Part shown: piece by piece, positions 1 through 9,900 of the stretch | Layout: each line of letters starts with the position of its first letter | How positions within the stretch are numbered: position 1 is the first letter of the stretch | Assembly (NCBI GenBank): GCA_016791475.1 | Contig: JAEUWI010000029.1 | Location: forward strand, 28,478-92,477 | Reading direction: 5' to 3' | Length of the DNA: 64,000 nucleotides | From: Candidatus Hydrogenedentota bacterium | GTDB taxonomy: Bacteria; Hydrogenedentota; Hydrogenedentia; Hydrogenedentales; JAEUWI01 | The notes under the pieces: generated by a model | Told to the model about the DNA's origin: nothing | Seen by the model: the letters and a program-made list of their open reading frames with translations, nothing else | Databases searched by the model: none | Made by a program: the position numbers and the translations under genes

Positions 1-175
1 CAATGTAATGGGCCACGGCATAGGCATCGCGACCGAGGGCTCTGCGCCGATCCACGCCGGTGAGTTGCAGGGTCTGATCCCCTATCATCATCGTGGCGTC
101 GAAGGTTACTTGCGTATTCGGCTCGATCACGGTGGCCGCCGAGGCGAGGACTATCGAGAGCAGCGCGTGGAGCAT
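1..175 (-). CDS. Chalcone-isomerase-like secreted protein (3' end beyond the window)
   Basis: Only the first 58 codons are in the window. They encode a short hydrophobic leader (LLSIVLASAA) followed by a segment reading F-D-A-T...L-Q-L-T-G-V-D-R-R-R...Y-A-V-A-H-Y. This resembles the start of the bacterial chalcone-isomerase-like family (Chalcone_3), where the protein is exported and reads 'L.L.G.G.R......VY...LY'. The ATG overlaps the TGA of the upstream methyltransferase by one base (TGATG), which indicates translational coupling. In Proteobacteria the same family sits at the end of Cfa/DUF1365/FAD-oxidoreductase stress operons, which supports the call. The role there is unknown; a periplasmic lipid- or fatty-acid-binding job is a guess. 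The family assignment rests on a short N-terminal piece plus context. Confidence 0.6.
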   Translation of the reverse strand, partial: MLHALLSIVLASAATVIEPNTQVTFDATMMIGDQTLQLTGVDRRRALGRDAYAVAHYI

Positions 176-1224
176 CAGGTGGCTACCGCCATTGCGGGAA
201 GGGGTTCTTCTATGGCAGACGTCGTGGGCGCCATCAGGTAATGCCCCACGTACCATTCCTTGCCACCGTTCCAGGCGAAAAGCTCTTCACAGGCCATGAA
301 GAAAATGCGCCAGCGCTGGGCCTGGAGGGCGGCCTCCACAGGGGAGAGATCCTTGCGCAGCACGGCCTCGACCGAACCGCGCCGCTCGTCGAGGCGGCGG
401 AGCCAGTCCCGGCAGGTGCGGGCGTAGTGTGTGCCGTTCACGGGCCAGGCCTGCTCCACGGTGAAGGGAACGGGCAGTGATTTGAAGTAGTTGAAGGAGG
501 GCATCATGCCGCCGCTGAAGAAGTGGCGGGTCATCCAGTCGCTTTCGCCCTGATCTTCATAGGTGTAGGTATATTGATTGTGACAGAAGATGTGCACGAA
601 GAGCTTTCCCTCGGGCTTGAGCCACTGGGCGATGCGCTCCAGGAGGACCACATGATTGCGGACGTGCTCGAACATCTCCACAGACACGACGCGGTCGAAA
701 CGGTTGTCAGGACGGAATCGGTTGATGTCGGCGGTTTTCACGGTGACGTTGGTCAGTCCCCGTTCGCGCGCGAGGGCCTCGATCGTTTCGCGCTGAGGTT
801 TGGAGTTCGAAATGGCGGTGATGTGGCTGCCGGGGTAGCGCTCCGCCATCCACAGGGTGAGGGAACCCCAACCGCAGCCGAGTTCCAGAATGTCCATCCC
901 GTCTTCCAGGCCCGCATGCTCACAGGTCTGGCGCAGCATGGCTTCTTCGGCGACCCCAAGGGGCGTCTCGGGCGTGGTGTACCAGCAACAACTGTATTTG
1001 CGTCGCGGTCCCAGCACGAGCTCAAAAAAAGCGGGATCGACTTCGTAATGCTGCTCGTTGGCCTGGTCCGTGGCCACGGCAATGGGCCTCTGGTGGTCCG
1101 TCAACAGGGGCTGGGGCGCGCGGCGGCACTGTTTGAGCCGCTGGGCGAGAAGGCGGCGAATGCCGAAGCGGATTACGCTGTCGGGGAGGCAGCCCCGCTC
1201 GGCAAGTCGGATGGGGAGTGACAT
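175..1224 (-). CDS. SAM-dependent methyltransferase, cyclopropane-fatty-acid-synthase superfamily
   Basis: A 349-residue protein with the SAM-binding motif ILELGCGWGS at about residues 112-121. An acidic loop follows (VSVEMFEHV), as in Cfa and coclaurine N-methyltransferase-like enzymes. It lacks the longer N-terminal part of true Cfa. I chose the ATG at 1224 because AAGGAATTT precedes it at good spacing; a longer frame exists to 1272 without a ribosome site. It lies 103 bases downstream of cfa and its stop overlaps the start of the chalcone-isomerase-like gene. Proteobacterial clusters with this gene order carry two Cfa-type enzymes, one of which (UfaM in Rhodobacter) methylates a dienoic acyl chain during furan fatty acid synthesis. 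Whether this one does so is inference. The probable substrate is a membrane phospholipid acyl chain. Confidence 0.8.
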   Translation of the reverse strand: MSLPIRLAERGCLPDSVIRFGIRRLLAQRLKQCRRAPQPLLTDHQRPIAVATDQANEQHYEVDPAFFELVLGPRRKYSCCWYTTPETPLGVAEEAMLRQTCEHAGLEDGMDILELGCGWGSLTLWMAERYPGSHITAISNSKPQRETIEALARERGLTNVTVKTADINRFRPDNRFDRVVSVEMFEHVRNHVVLLERIAQWLKPEGKLFVHIFCHNQYTYTYEDQGESDWMTRHFFSGGMMPSFNYFKSLPVPFTVEQAWPVNGTHYARTCRDWLRRLDERRGSVEAVLRKDLSPVEAALQAQRWRIFFMACEELFAWNGGKEWYVGHYLMAPTTSAIEEPLPAMAVAT

Positions 1225-1327
1225 GATTTGAAATTCCTTATGTCGGAAAGCTTGGACGGACAAAGAAGTCAAAGTTCACAAAGGTTTATGTTTTGAATTC
1301 TTCGTGGCTGACCAATCCTTAAATGGC

Positions 1328-2590
1328 TCACATCGGTGCGCGATAGCCGGGACGGGCGTAGACCAGCTGGGAGACGCCGGTGAGGTGCTCTTCGAATCCG
1401 GACTGGCAATAGCACAAGTAAAAGCACCACATGCGCCGGAATGATTCGGAGTAGCCCAGAGCCGCGATACTCGCTTCATTCTCCAGGAAGCGTTCGCGCC
1501 ATTTCGCGAGGGTTTTCGCGTAGTGGGGGGTCATGTCATCCAGGCAGACCAGTGCCAGGTCGGTGTGTTTCGTGGCGACATTGCACAGGGTCGTGTGGGA
1601 GGGCAGGCAACCACCGGGGAAGATGTAGCGCTTGATAAAGTCCACATTGCGCCGGGCGAGGTTGTACTGCTGGTCGCGAATGGTGATGGCTTGCAGCCCC
1701 AGAAGTCCGTCCCGGGTGAGCAAACGCATGCATTGCTTGAAGAAAGTGGGGTAATACTGGTGGCCCACCGCCTCGATCATTTCTATGGAGGCGATCTTCG
1801 TGTAGGTGCCCGTGATATCGCGGTAATCGGAGAACTTCGCGGTCACCCGATCCTCCAGGCCTTCTTCACGGATGCGATCCCGCGTGATTGCCAATTGCTC
1901 CTTGCTGATGGTAATGGTGGTTACCTTGCATCCGTAGGTCGTCGCGGCGTGACACGCGAAGCCGCCCCAGCCGCTTCCGATTTCCAGCAGGTGGTCGTTC
2001 TCATTGAGATTCAACTTGCGGCAGAGGCGGTCGAACTTATTGGTGCTCGCCTGGGCCAGCGAATCATGTTCGCTTTCGAAGTAAGCGCTGGAATAGGCCA
2101 TGGTCTCGTCGAGAAAGGTCTTGAAGAAGTCATTGCCCAGATCATAGTGGGCGGCAATGTTCTTGCGGCTGCCGCTGCGGCTGTTCTTGTTGAACCAGTG
2201 ATAGGCCTTCAAGAAGGGGGCCTGAATGTCGCTGAGACGACGATCCATCGCGTCCAGTGTGGCGCTGTTGCGCGCGAGAATGCGGCAAAGGCTCGGCAGG
2301 TCGTCGGTGGCCCAGTCGCCGTCCATGTAGGACTCCGCCGCGCCGATGGAGCCGCCCAGGGCGATGCGCGAGTAGAAGCGCGGCTGGTACACGCGTACGG
2401 ATGCCGTCACGGGAAAGGCGTCGGAATAGGAGCCGAAGGTGTGCTTCTCTCTCGGGTCGCTGAGGTGGAGCACACCTTCTTCGAGACCGGTGAGGCGCTT
2501 CAAGACCATGCGCCGACAGAGGGAATCGCACTTCGCGGGCTCTGCGGAAAGGCCCTCAAGCCGGGTGGTGTCAAAGGCGGAGTGTTTCAT
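1328..2590 (-). CDS. cfa: Cyclopropane-fatty-acyl-phospholipid synthase
   Basis: This 420-residue protein has the full Cfa layout. An N-terminal lipid-binding domain covers about residues 40-140. [10 protein letters not shown] lies at about 147-156, the SAM-binding [10 protein letters not shown] at 201-210, SIEMIEAVG near 268-276, and [11 protein letters not shown] near 317-327. Cfa transfers a methylene from SAM across the cis double bond of phospholipid acyl chains at the inner membrane surface, typically under stress. Its ATG overlaps the stop of the DUF1365 gene by four bases (ATGA), so the two are translationally coupled. Length and motifs fit an intact, active enzyme. Given the cluster, a relative that makes another methyl-branched or furan acyl product is possible. 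Confidence 0.9.
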   Translation of the reverse strand: MKHSAFDTTRLEGLSAEPAKCDSLCRRMVLKRLTGLEEGVLHLSDPREKHTFGSYSDAFPVTASVRVYQPRFYSRIALGGSIGAAESYMDGDWATDDLPSLCRILARNSATLDAMDRRLSDIQAPFLKAYHWFNKNSRSGSRKNIAAHYDLGNDFFKTFLDETMAYSSAYFESEHDSLAQASTNKFDRLCRKLNLNENDHLLEIGSGWGGFACHAATTYGCKVTTITISKEQLAITRDRIREEGLEDRVTAKFSDYRDITGTYTKIASIEMIEAVGHQYYPTFFKQCMRLLTRDGLLGLQAITIRDQQYNLARRNVDFIKRYIFPGGCLPSHTTLCNVATKHTDLALVCLDDMTPHYAKTLAKWRERFLENEASIAALGYSESFRRMWCFYLCYCQSGFEEHLTGVSQLVYARPGYRAPM

Positions 2591-3360
2591 GGGGCTTTGC
2601 TCTCCTCCAGAGGGTCAATTCGCTTTGGGTACGGTTGAAAAGGCACGCCCTTGAGCCAAAGGCGCAATGCCTGCCAATAGATTGCGATAAAAATCCGCAG
2701 GGTCATGAATGGGTAGCCCACCAGGGTCCATGCCAGGCGGGGCGTGGACCAGGACCGGCGGAACATGGTCATTCCGGCCTCGAAGATCTCCGCGCCGTTC
2801 TGAATATTCTGAAGTTGGACGTCCAGAATATCGCCGGGCTCGTTCAGGCGACATCGGTACTCATGGTTCATTTCCATGAAGGGCGACACGTGAAAGGCCT
2901 TTGCGCAGCGGTAGGGGCTTTGAGGATCGCGACATACCTCGCCGGGCCAGATGTAGAGATGGCGTTCATTCCAGGGGGTGTTGTGTACTTCGGCGACGAC
3001 GGTTTCCACCCGTGAATCGCTTTCGTCATAGCAATAGTAGAGGGATATGGGATTCATGTAGAACCCGAAGTAGCGAAGCTGGGTCAACAGTCGTACGGGG
3101 CCGGCCGGGCGTGTGCCGGTGGCTTCGGCCACCGCGCCGCGGATGGTTTCCCCCAGCGGCACGGCCGGTGCGCCCACGTGGTCTTTTCGCCGAAACCACG
3201 CCAGCGTAGGGAATCGGTGGGACCAGCAGAGGCGTCCGGAGAAGGCCTCATCGAGGTGATCCAAGTCCAGCCAGGTCATAAAGAGACGGTAGCGGAAGGC
3301 GTGGGACTTTGGTGCGTGGCGCGCGTGCCAGACGGTACCGGTGTAGAGCGCGGCGTTCAC
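2587..3360 (-). CDS. DUF1365 family protein
   Basis: A 257-residue protein with the family hallmark [16 protein letters not shown] at about residues 103-118, preceded by a charged N-terminal region ([13 protein letters not shown]). The C-terminal third has a hydrophobic helix ([20 protein letters not shown]) that probably touches the membrane. DUF1365 has no established reaction. It occurs almost always between an FAD-dependent amine-oxidase-like protein and Cfa, as here, so it probably takes part in the same acyl-chain modification. Four-base ATGA overlaps exist on both sides: with the FAD oxidoreductase upstream and with cfa downstream. This tight packing indicates one polycistronic unit with coupled translation. 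Confidence 0.85.
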   Translation of the reverse strand: MNAALYTGTVWHARHAPKSHAFRYRLFMTWLDLDHLDEAFSGRLCWSHRFPTLAWFRRKDHVGAPAVPLGETIRGAVAEATGTRPAGPVRLLTQLRYFGFYMNPISLYYCYDESDSRVETVVAEVHNTPWNERHLYIWPGEVCRDPQSPYRCAKAFHVSPFMEMNHEYRCRLNEPGDILDVQLQNIQNGAEIFEAGMTMFRRSWSTPRLAWTLVGYPFMTLRIFIAIYWQALRLWLKGVPFQPYPKRIDPLEESKAP

Positions 3361-4607
3361 TGGATTTGCCCCGCGCCGAAGAATTCACAGGCTTTCAGGG
3401 CGCTCTTCACGCCGTCTTCGTGGAAACCATAGCCCCAGTATGCACCGCAATAGTGGGTCCGGTTTGCGCCACTGATTTCGCCATGACGCGCTTGAGCCGT
3501 AACGGAGTTCCGACTGTAGGATGGATGGCTGTAGTTATAGCGTCCGAGTTGCTTTGCGATGTAGAGCTCGCTGGTTTGATTCAGGGACACAAGATAGTCG
3601 GTCCTGGAGTCCAGCGACTGAAGGCGATTCATGTGGTAGGTCAGGTGCGCGCGATTTCCAGCGCCGGGCGCCATCCGGTAATTCCAACTCGCCCAGGCGT
3701 CCCGGTTTTTCGGGAGGATGGCCGTGTCCGTGTGGAGCACGACATCGTTGTCCTGATACGGTATCGCGCCGAGAATCTCCCGTTCGGCATCGGTGGGCTG
3801 GGCCAGCATGCGCAGGGCCTGGTTGCTGTGAACGGCGAGTACCACATGGTCGAAGTGGAGCTGCTCCGCGTTGGGCATTTCCAGCGACACCCCCTCGGCG
3901 TTGCGGGTGATCCTGCTTACGGGCGAGAGGGTGTGGACCCGATCCTTGAAGCCCCGAATCAACGGGGGGATGTAGTTGCGGGAGCCTCCGGCAATAACGC
4001 GCCATTGGGGCCGCACTTTGAGGTTCATCAGCCCGTGATTCTCGAAAAAGTGCAGGAAATAGCTCGCGGGGAGATCCGCGACCGAATCGCAACCCGCCGA
4101 CCAGATGGCGGAAATCATGGGAACGAGATAGTGATCCAGGAAGGCCCTGGAGTAGCGCCCATGGGCAAAGAACTCGGACAGTGGAGCGTCTCCCCGACAG
4201 GTCTTGAGAAATGCGGGGCCGTGTTTGCTGAAGCGCGCGATGTCCCAGAGCATCCGGTAAAACGACGGACTGATCAGATTGGCCTTGTGAGCAAAGAGTC
4301 CGCGCAATTCCGGCGCCGCGTAGGCAAAGCCGCTTCTGGGATCGGAAAGAGCGAAGGACATGTCGCTCGCCTGGGTGGCCACCTTGAGCTTGTCGAGCAG
4401 TCGTATGAAATTGGGGTAGGTCCAATCGTTGTACACGATAAACCCCGTATCCACCGCATGGGTCCGGTCACCATCCTTCACGTCCACAGTATGGGTATGC
4501 CCGCCGATGTAGTCGTTGGCCTCGAAAAGCGACACTTCAGCTACATGTTGAAGCTGGTAGGCCGCTACCAGACCCGATATCCCCCCGCCTACGACGGCAA
4601 TCCGCAT
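3357..4607 (-). CDS. FAD-dependent oxidoreductase, flavin amine oxidase/NAD(P)-binding Rossmann type
   Basis: A 416-residue flavoprotein. Residues 1-30 form the dinucleotide-binding motif [14 protein letters not shown] followed by an acidic residue (SLFEAND). HTHTVDV and DTGFIVYND follow at about 40-60, as in the oxidases found next to DUF1365 and Cfa. I chose the ATG at 4607 because AAAAGGAAG lies just upstream of it; an earlier in-frame ATG at 4625 has no such site. It is the first gene of the lipid-modification operon and overlaps DUF1365 by four bases. A consensus-like promoter lies 43 bases upstream. Relatives are linked to oxidation or desaturation of membrane acyl chains in stress regulons. 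The actual substrate is not known. Confidence 0.85.
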   Translation of the reverse strand: MRIAVVGGGISGLVAAYQLQHVAEVSLFEANDYIGGHTHTVDVKDGDRTHAVDTGFIVYNDWTYPNFIRLLDKLKVATQASDMSFALSDPRSGFAYAAPELRGLFAHKANLISPSFYRMLWDIARFSKHGPAFLKTCRGDAPLSEFFAHGRYSRAFLDHYLVPMISAIWSAGCDSVADLPASYFLHFFENHGLMNLKVRPQWRVIAGGSRNYIPPLIRGFKDRVHTLSPVSRITRNAEGVSLEMPNAEQLHFDHVVLAVHSNQALRMLAQPTDAEREILGAIPYQDNDVVLHTDTAILPKNRDAWASWNYRMAPGAGNRAHLTYHMNRLQSLDSRTDYLVSLNQTSELYIAKQLGRYNYSHPSYSRNSVTAQARHGEISGANRTHYCGAYWGYGFHEDGVKSALKACEFFGAGQIQ

Positions 4608-4649
4608 GCTGACTTCCTTTTGCAATGTAATGAACTTGAATCCGACTAG

Positions 4650-4678
4650 AGGGTACCATTTTGTCTAGCTTTTGTCAA
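4650..4678 (-). promoter_or_regulatory. Promoter of the lipid-modification operon
   Basis: On the minus strand a perfect -35 TTGACA (4678-4673) is followed after exactly 17 bases by TACCCT (4655-4650). This ends 42 bases before the FAD-oxidoreductase ATG. The -10 is weak but the spacing is ideal. The same TTGACA-N17-TACCCT pair recurs at 62609-62637. Confidence 0.5.
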
Positions 4679-4707
4679 TCTAGAGATAAACAAAAATAAA
4701 CGCCCTG

Positions 4708-4716
4708 TGATACAAT
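4708..4716 (+). promoter_or_regulatory. Extended -10 promoter for the CIA30-like gene
   Basis: The sequence TGATACAAT (TGn plus TACAAT) lies 46 bases upstream of the ATG at 4763, inside the short divergent intergenic region. No good -35 is visible at 17 bases, which is usual for extended -10 promoters. Evidence is by eye only. Confidence 0.35.
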
Positions 4717-4762
4717 AAGCACAACCTCCAGAACGCCCACGGGCGGAAGACAGGGCTCGAAC

Positions 4763-5374
4763 ATGAATACGTTGTCCAAAATCAGACGAAACGCCTGGGT
4801 GATACTGGCGTTCGGACTTTTGCAAACGGTCCGCGCGACCCCGCCGGAGGAGACCCCTCAGATGCAAATACTCTTTGGATTTGACGAGCCGACCAGGGCT
4901 TGGGATGTCATCGACGATGGCGTGATGGGGGGCCTTTCCCGGGGGAGTTGGAAGGTGGAAGAGGGTAAAGGCATCTTTCAGGGGCAACTGTCCCTGGAAA
5001 ACAACGGAGGTTTCTCTTCGGTGCGTTCTGCTCCGCTGGATAGTGCCCCATCCGGCGCGACGGCCTTTCGCCTTCGTGTAAAAGGAGACGGCCGCCGCTA
5101 TCAGTTCCGGGTTCGCACGGACGGGAATTTTGATGGTGTCAGTTATCGCGCGGAGTTTGAGACAACGAAGGATGAGTGGCAGGAGGTGGCGCTGGAACTG
5201 AAGGCGTTCGCGGCCGTGTTTCGGGGCAATGTACTCAATGACTATCCGCCATTGAGCGCGGAGCGCGTGGTTACCGTGGGCTTCCTGCTGGCCGACAAGA
5301 CGCAGGGCGCCTTTCGCCTCGAGGTGGAATGGATCGGCGCATTGATGCCCGATTCGCCGTCAGTGGCCAGGTAA
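4763..5374 (+). CDS. CIA30-family (NADH:ubiquinone oxidoreductase intermediate-associated protein 30) domain protein
   Basis: A 203-residue protein with a possible N-terminal signal peptide (WVILAFGLLQTVRA) followed by one CIA30-type beta-sandwich. The diagnostic block W-D-V-I-D-D-G-V-M-G-G-L-S lies at about residues 47-59, and SYRAEFETTKDEW at about 125-137. In mitochondria the family helps assemble respiratory complex I. Bacterial members are small, often exported galactose-binding-like folds of unknown role. It stands alone between the divergent lipid operon and the convergent DUF1501 gene. The 3' gap to 5460 (about 85 bases) shows no clear terminator. No complex I genes are nearby, so a role in complex I assembly is not supported here. 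Confidence 0.75.
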   Translation: MNTLSKIRRNAWVILAFGLLQTVRATPPEETPQMQILFGFDEPTRAWDVIDDGVMGGLSRGSWKVEEGKGIFQGQLSLENNGGFSSVRSAPLDSAPSGATAFRLRVKGDGRRYQFRVRTDGNFDGVSYRAEFETTKDEWQEVALELKAFAAVFRGNVLNDYPPLSAERVVTVGFLLADKTQGAFRLEVEWIGALMPDSPSVAR

Positions 5375-5459
5375 CGGTACCGGGGCGCTCGCGACCTCGA
5401 ATCTCGATCACCGTACTGAGGGACCAACCTGACTCGTTGACGAGGAATCCTCAATCCGG

Positions 5460-6902
5460 TCACGCAATTAGTTCCGGCACCAGATTGCCAAATACGTCGG
5501 TCAGTCGGAAGTCGCGGCCCTGATAGTGATACGTCAGTCGGGTGTGATCCATGCCCATCAGGTGGAGAATCGTCGCCTGCATGTCGTGCACGTGGACCGG
5601 GCGCTCCGCAATGTGGAAACCCAGTTCGTCCGTTGCGCCGAGGGTGTGGCCCGCGCGCACGCCGCCGCCGGCCATCCACATCGTGAAGGCCTGGGGGTGG
5701 TGGTCCCGGCCCATGCTGCGCCCGAGGGCGGCGATGGATTCGACCATGGGCGTGCGACCGAATTCGCCGCCCCAGATGACGAGGGTCTCGTCGAGCAATC
5801 CGCGGCGCTTCAGATCTTTGATAAGAGCGGCGCAGGCCTGATCGGTCTCTTTGCACTTGGCCTTCAGGCCGCCCGCCACATCGCTGTGGTGATCCCAGCT
5901 TCCATGGTAGATATTGACGAAGCGCACTCCGCGCTCGACCATGCGGCGGGCAAGCAGGCAGTTGTTGGCGAAGGAAGGTTTACCGATTTCCGCGCCATAG
6001 AGGGCGAGGGTTTCGGGTGTTTCCTGCGAGAGATCGATAAGGTCGGGCGCGCTGCTCTGCATCTTGTAGGCCATTTCATAGGCGTTGATGCGCGCCGTGA
6101 TCTCGGGATCGCCGAAGCTGTTGAAGCGGTGCTGGTTGAGCTGGTTGATGAGGTCGATGCTGTTCCGCTGTAGGGCGGGGTCTATGCCTTTCGGGCTATT
6201 CACGTTCAGGATGGGGCTGCCCTGGCTGCGGAAGGGCACGCCCTGATATTCCGTGGGCAGAAAGCCGCAGCCCCAGTTGTGGGCGCCCGCACTTGTGCCC
6301 GATCCCGATTGCAGCACGACGAAGCCGGGCAGGTCGTCGGCCAGGCTACCGAGGCCATAGCTCGCCCAGGCGCCCAGGCAGGGCCTACCCTGGAGGGGCG
6401 AGCCGGTGTTCATAAACAATTGCGCCGGCGCATGATTAAACTGGTCGGTGTGCACCGAGCGCACGATGGCGAGTTCATCGGCCACCGTGGCCAGGTGGGG
6501 GAGCAGTTCGGATAGTTCCGCACCGGACTGACCATGCTTCGCAAATGCGAAGCGGCTGGACATGAGGTTGGCGTCGGGCTGGATGAAGGCGTAGCGCTGA
6601 TCCTTGACCACTTCGGCGGGGATGGGCTTGCCGTCATATTTCGCCAGGACCGGTTTGTAGTCGAACATGTCCAACTGGCTCGGCGCGCCTTCCATGAAGA
6701 GGTAGATCACGTGCTTGACGCGGGTGTTGAAGTGGGAGGGTTTCGCGGCAAGGGGATTGGCGGGTGCGGCCGCTGTGGCCGTGCGCGAGCACAGGAGGGA
6801 GGCGAGGGCGATCTTACCGAGGCCCACGCCGCATTCCCGGAAGAAATGGCGGCGGGTCGTGCTGTGCAGCGGGTGAATCCGTTCTTCGTCGTTATGCATC
6901 AT
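5460..6902 (-). CDS. DUF1501 domain-containing protein
   Basis: About 480 residues. The N-terminus has a twin-arginine-like leader (TTRRHFFRECGVGLG plus a hydrophobic stretch), so the protein is probably exported folded. The body has the DUF1501 signatures VIYLFMEGAPSQLDMFDYKP near residues 65-84 and WGGEFGRTP in the last third. The family is related to the alkaline phosphatase/sulfatase fold and is abundant in Planctomycetes. I place the start at the ATG at 6902, preceded by GAGGG; the frame upstream would run into the previous gene. It follows the PSD1 cytochrome gene by five bases. The two families are paired in hundreds of planctomycete genomes, though their substrate is undetermined. The pair probably works together in the periplasm. 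Confidence 0.85.
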   Translation of the reverse strand: MMHNDEERIHPLHSTTRRHFFRECGVGLGKIALASLLCSRTATAAAPANPLAAKPSHFNTRVKHVIYLFMEGAPSQLDMFDYKPVLAKYDGKPIPAEVVKDQRYAFIQPDANLMSSRFAFAKHGQSGAELSELLPHLATVADELAIVRSVHTDQFNHAPAQLFMNTGSPLQGRPCLGAWASYGLGSLADDLPGFVVLQSGSGTSAGAHNWGCGFLPTEYQGVPFRSQGSPILNVNSPKGIDPALQRNSIDLINQLNQHRFNSFGDPEITARINAYEMAYKMQSSAPDLIDLSQETPETLALYGAEIGKPSFANNCLLARRMVERGVRFVNIYHGSWDHHSDVAGGLKAKCKETDQACAALIKDLKRRGLLDETLVIWGGEFGRTPMVESIAALGRSMGRDHHPQAFTMWMAGGGVRAGHTLGATDELGFHIAERPVHVHDMQATILHLMGMDHTRLTYHYQGRDFRLTDVFGNLVPELIA

Positions 6903-6907
6903 GGGTA

Positions 6908-9900
6908 CTACCCTCGTGTTATCGTTTCGTCGAGATTCAACACCGCGCGGCAGAGGAGGGTCCATGCCGCCTCCTCGACACCGCCTTGCCCATTGACCAG
7001 CGCTAGAACTTGATCCGCAGGCTGCTGACGCAACAGGGTCCGCTGTCCATCCAGGTAGTCCAACAGCGCCTGGGCTTCCATCGCATCCGGTTCGCGGGCC
7101 ACGCAGCGCAGGAAGAGGACTCGAAGTCGTGCCGCCGGGTCGGCGGGTACTTCCGCAATCAGGGAGCGCGCCATGCTGCGTGCGGCCTCCATGAACACTT
7201 CGTCGTTCAGCAGTGTGAGGGCCTGCATGGGGGTGTTGGTGCGCAATCGCCGTACGCAGGTCATATCCCGTGCGGGCGCATCGAAAACAGCCGCCGTGGG
7301 ATAGGTCAGCATGCGCTTCCAGTACGTATACATGCCGCGGCGCAATCGGGCTTCGCCTTCATCAGCCTTCCACGACGTGCCGCCGTAGACCATGTCCAGC
7401 AAGCCTTCGGGCAGGGGCGGGAAGACGCTGGGGCCGCCCACGCTTTTGTTGAGCGAGCCGCTTGCCGCCAGGGCTATATCGCGCACGAACTCGGCATCCA
7501 CCCGGAAGCGGGGTGCGCGGGCGAGATAGATATTCTGCGGATCGATCTGCTGCTGCTCCGGTGTTACCTTCGCCGACTGACGGTAGGTGGCCGATGTGAC
7601 CATGAGTCGGGCCATATCCTTGATGGCCCACTGGCGCCGCATAAACTCCACGGCGAGCCAGTCGAGCAATTCCGGATGGCTCGGGGCTTCGCCCTGAACG
7701 CCAAAGTCTTCCGTGGTACGAACGAGCCCGCGCCCGAAGAACTGCTGCCACATCCGGTTCATGGTGACCCGTGCGGTAAGCGGATTCTCTTCACTCATGA
7801 TCCAGCGTGCGAGGGTCAGGCGATTTCGCGGTGCGAACTCGGGCAGGCGCGGCAAGACTTCAGGCACATCAGGCAGCACTGCCGCCCGGGGCTGGAGGAA
7901 TTCGCCCCGATGGTGAATATTGGAAACCCGGACCTCCTCCCGCTCTTCCAGCGCCAATGTGGTGGGGTTCTTTGGAAGGCTTCTCTCAAGCTTCGCCATC
8001 TCGGCCTGGGCCTCGGCCAGCAGCGGCGTGTGCTCCAGGAAGTACTGGTGAAGCCGGGCCTGGTCCGAATCGGCGAGCTGGTCCTCCAGCATCAGCGCTT
8101 CAATCTCCGCGGGTACACCGGCGGCTTCGGGGGCGGGGCCGCCCGTGGTCATGATCCGGAATCGTCCGATGGTGTGCTGGTGGATATACTTCTGTTCCAG
8201 TGTAACGTAGAAGATTGTGCCACCGGGGAATCCCGCAGGCTTGTCGAAGGCGAAGACGGCCTCGTGGGCCTTGCCTTCACCGCCCTTGATGGACCAGCCG
8301 GTGTCGGCGCGCCCGTCGAGGGTCTTCGCGGCAGTTTTGTCGCCATCGGCATGGCTTTCCGTGGCGCGGGCGATGCTAAGGGGGACCTTGGCCTCGGGGT
8401 CGTTCCAGGGGGCCGCGCTGACCTTTACTTCCGTCAAAAGGAAATCGCCTTCCGAGAGAATCACGCCCCGTCCAGGTCCACCACCGGGCAGGCTTTCGTG
8501 GGGCAGCACTTCGAGGCGCAGTCCGGTCACATGGGACTCGTCGGTGCGCAGGGCCAAGTCGTAGACGTCGTTGTTCGGAAGGTCGCCCTTCGCGAGGATG
8601 GAATTGTCTTCCAGCCGCTTCAGGGTCGTAAATTTCTGAGTCTTCATTTCGATGGGCGTCAGGTTGGCCCAGGGACGGGCCCTGGACTTCACGCCATCGG
8701 CCCACTCGGTGTATTTCTTCGCAAAGAAGGCGGCGCGCCGTTCATCGTCGCTCTGATTGACCACGGCAGGGTCATTGAGGATGCTTTCGAGACGAAAATC
8801 GCCAAGGGTGTGGAACTGGCCGTGCTCCTGCGTGAGGTGTACCTCGATTTGCAGGGGGGCAGTCAGATCGAGGGGCTCTGGGAAGAAGAAGCGGGCGATC
8901 TGTGCCTGACTGACGCCGCGAGGATCACCGCCGACGGCCCATCCACTCTCGGGTTTGCCGTCAATGGCGGCCTCAATGGCGTAACTCGGCTGGGCGTAGT
9001 CCGCCTCGGCCCTGGCAAAGACGAGACTCGTGCGCGTGTCCGGTGCGGCGGGGTCAAACTGCCAGGCGGTGAACTCGCTGAGTACAAAGTTACCGTTGTC
9101 GGCCCGACCGGGGCCTTTTTCACCCGGCAGCACCGACAGCCGGAGCCCCTCGACGCGGCCAGGTCCGATTTCGGCTTTGACGATGTAGGTGTTCCTATCC
9201 CGGCCGGCATTGGCTACGCGCACGGTCCGGTCGGGTTCGATCATCAGCGCGCCGCCATCGCGGGCTTCGGCCGTGGCCGAGGCGAAGGGTACGTACTTGT
9301 CGCTTTCATCGCTCAGGGGGAACTTGCCGCAGAGCGCGCCCTTCAGGTCCGCGATCTTAGTGAGTTGCTCTTGCCGATTCTTCTCCACTTCTGGCGAGGG
9401 CACTTCGAGGGTGACATCGTCGGTGTTGTTGAGAAAGGCGAAGAGCTGGAAGTACTCCCGCTGGGAGATGGGATCATACTTGTGGGAGTGACACTGGGCG
9501 CAACTCATGGTGAGTCCCAGCAGGGCGGTGGCGACGGTATTGGTTCGGTCGACCACATTCTTGTAGCGAAATTCGGCCACGTCGATGCCGCCTTCTTCGT
9601 TCAGCATTTCATTTCGGAAGAAGCCGGTGGCGATGCGCTGCTCGAGGGTGGGGGAGGGCAGCAGGTCGCCCGCGATCTGCTCTATGACAAAGCGGTCGAA
9701 GGGCATGTCGCTGTTGAAGGCGTTGATGACCCAATCCCGGTAGGGCCAGATGCTGCGGGGGCGATCCTTCTCATAGCCATTGGTATCGGCATAGCGGGCC
9801 ACATCGAGCCAGTCGATGGCCATGCGTTCGCCGAAATGGGGCGAGCGCAGAAACTCTTCCACCAGCGCTTCATAGGCATTCGGACGCTTGTCGGCCACGA

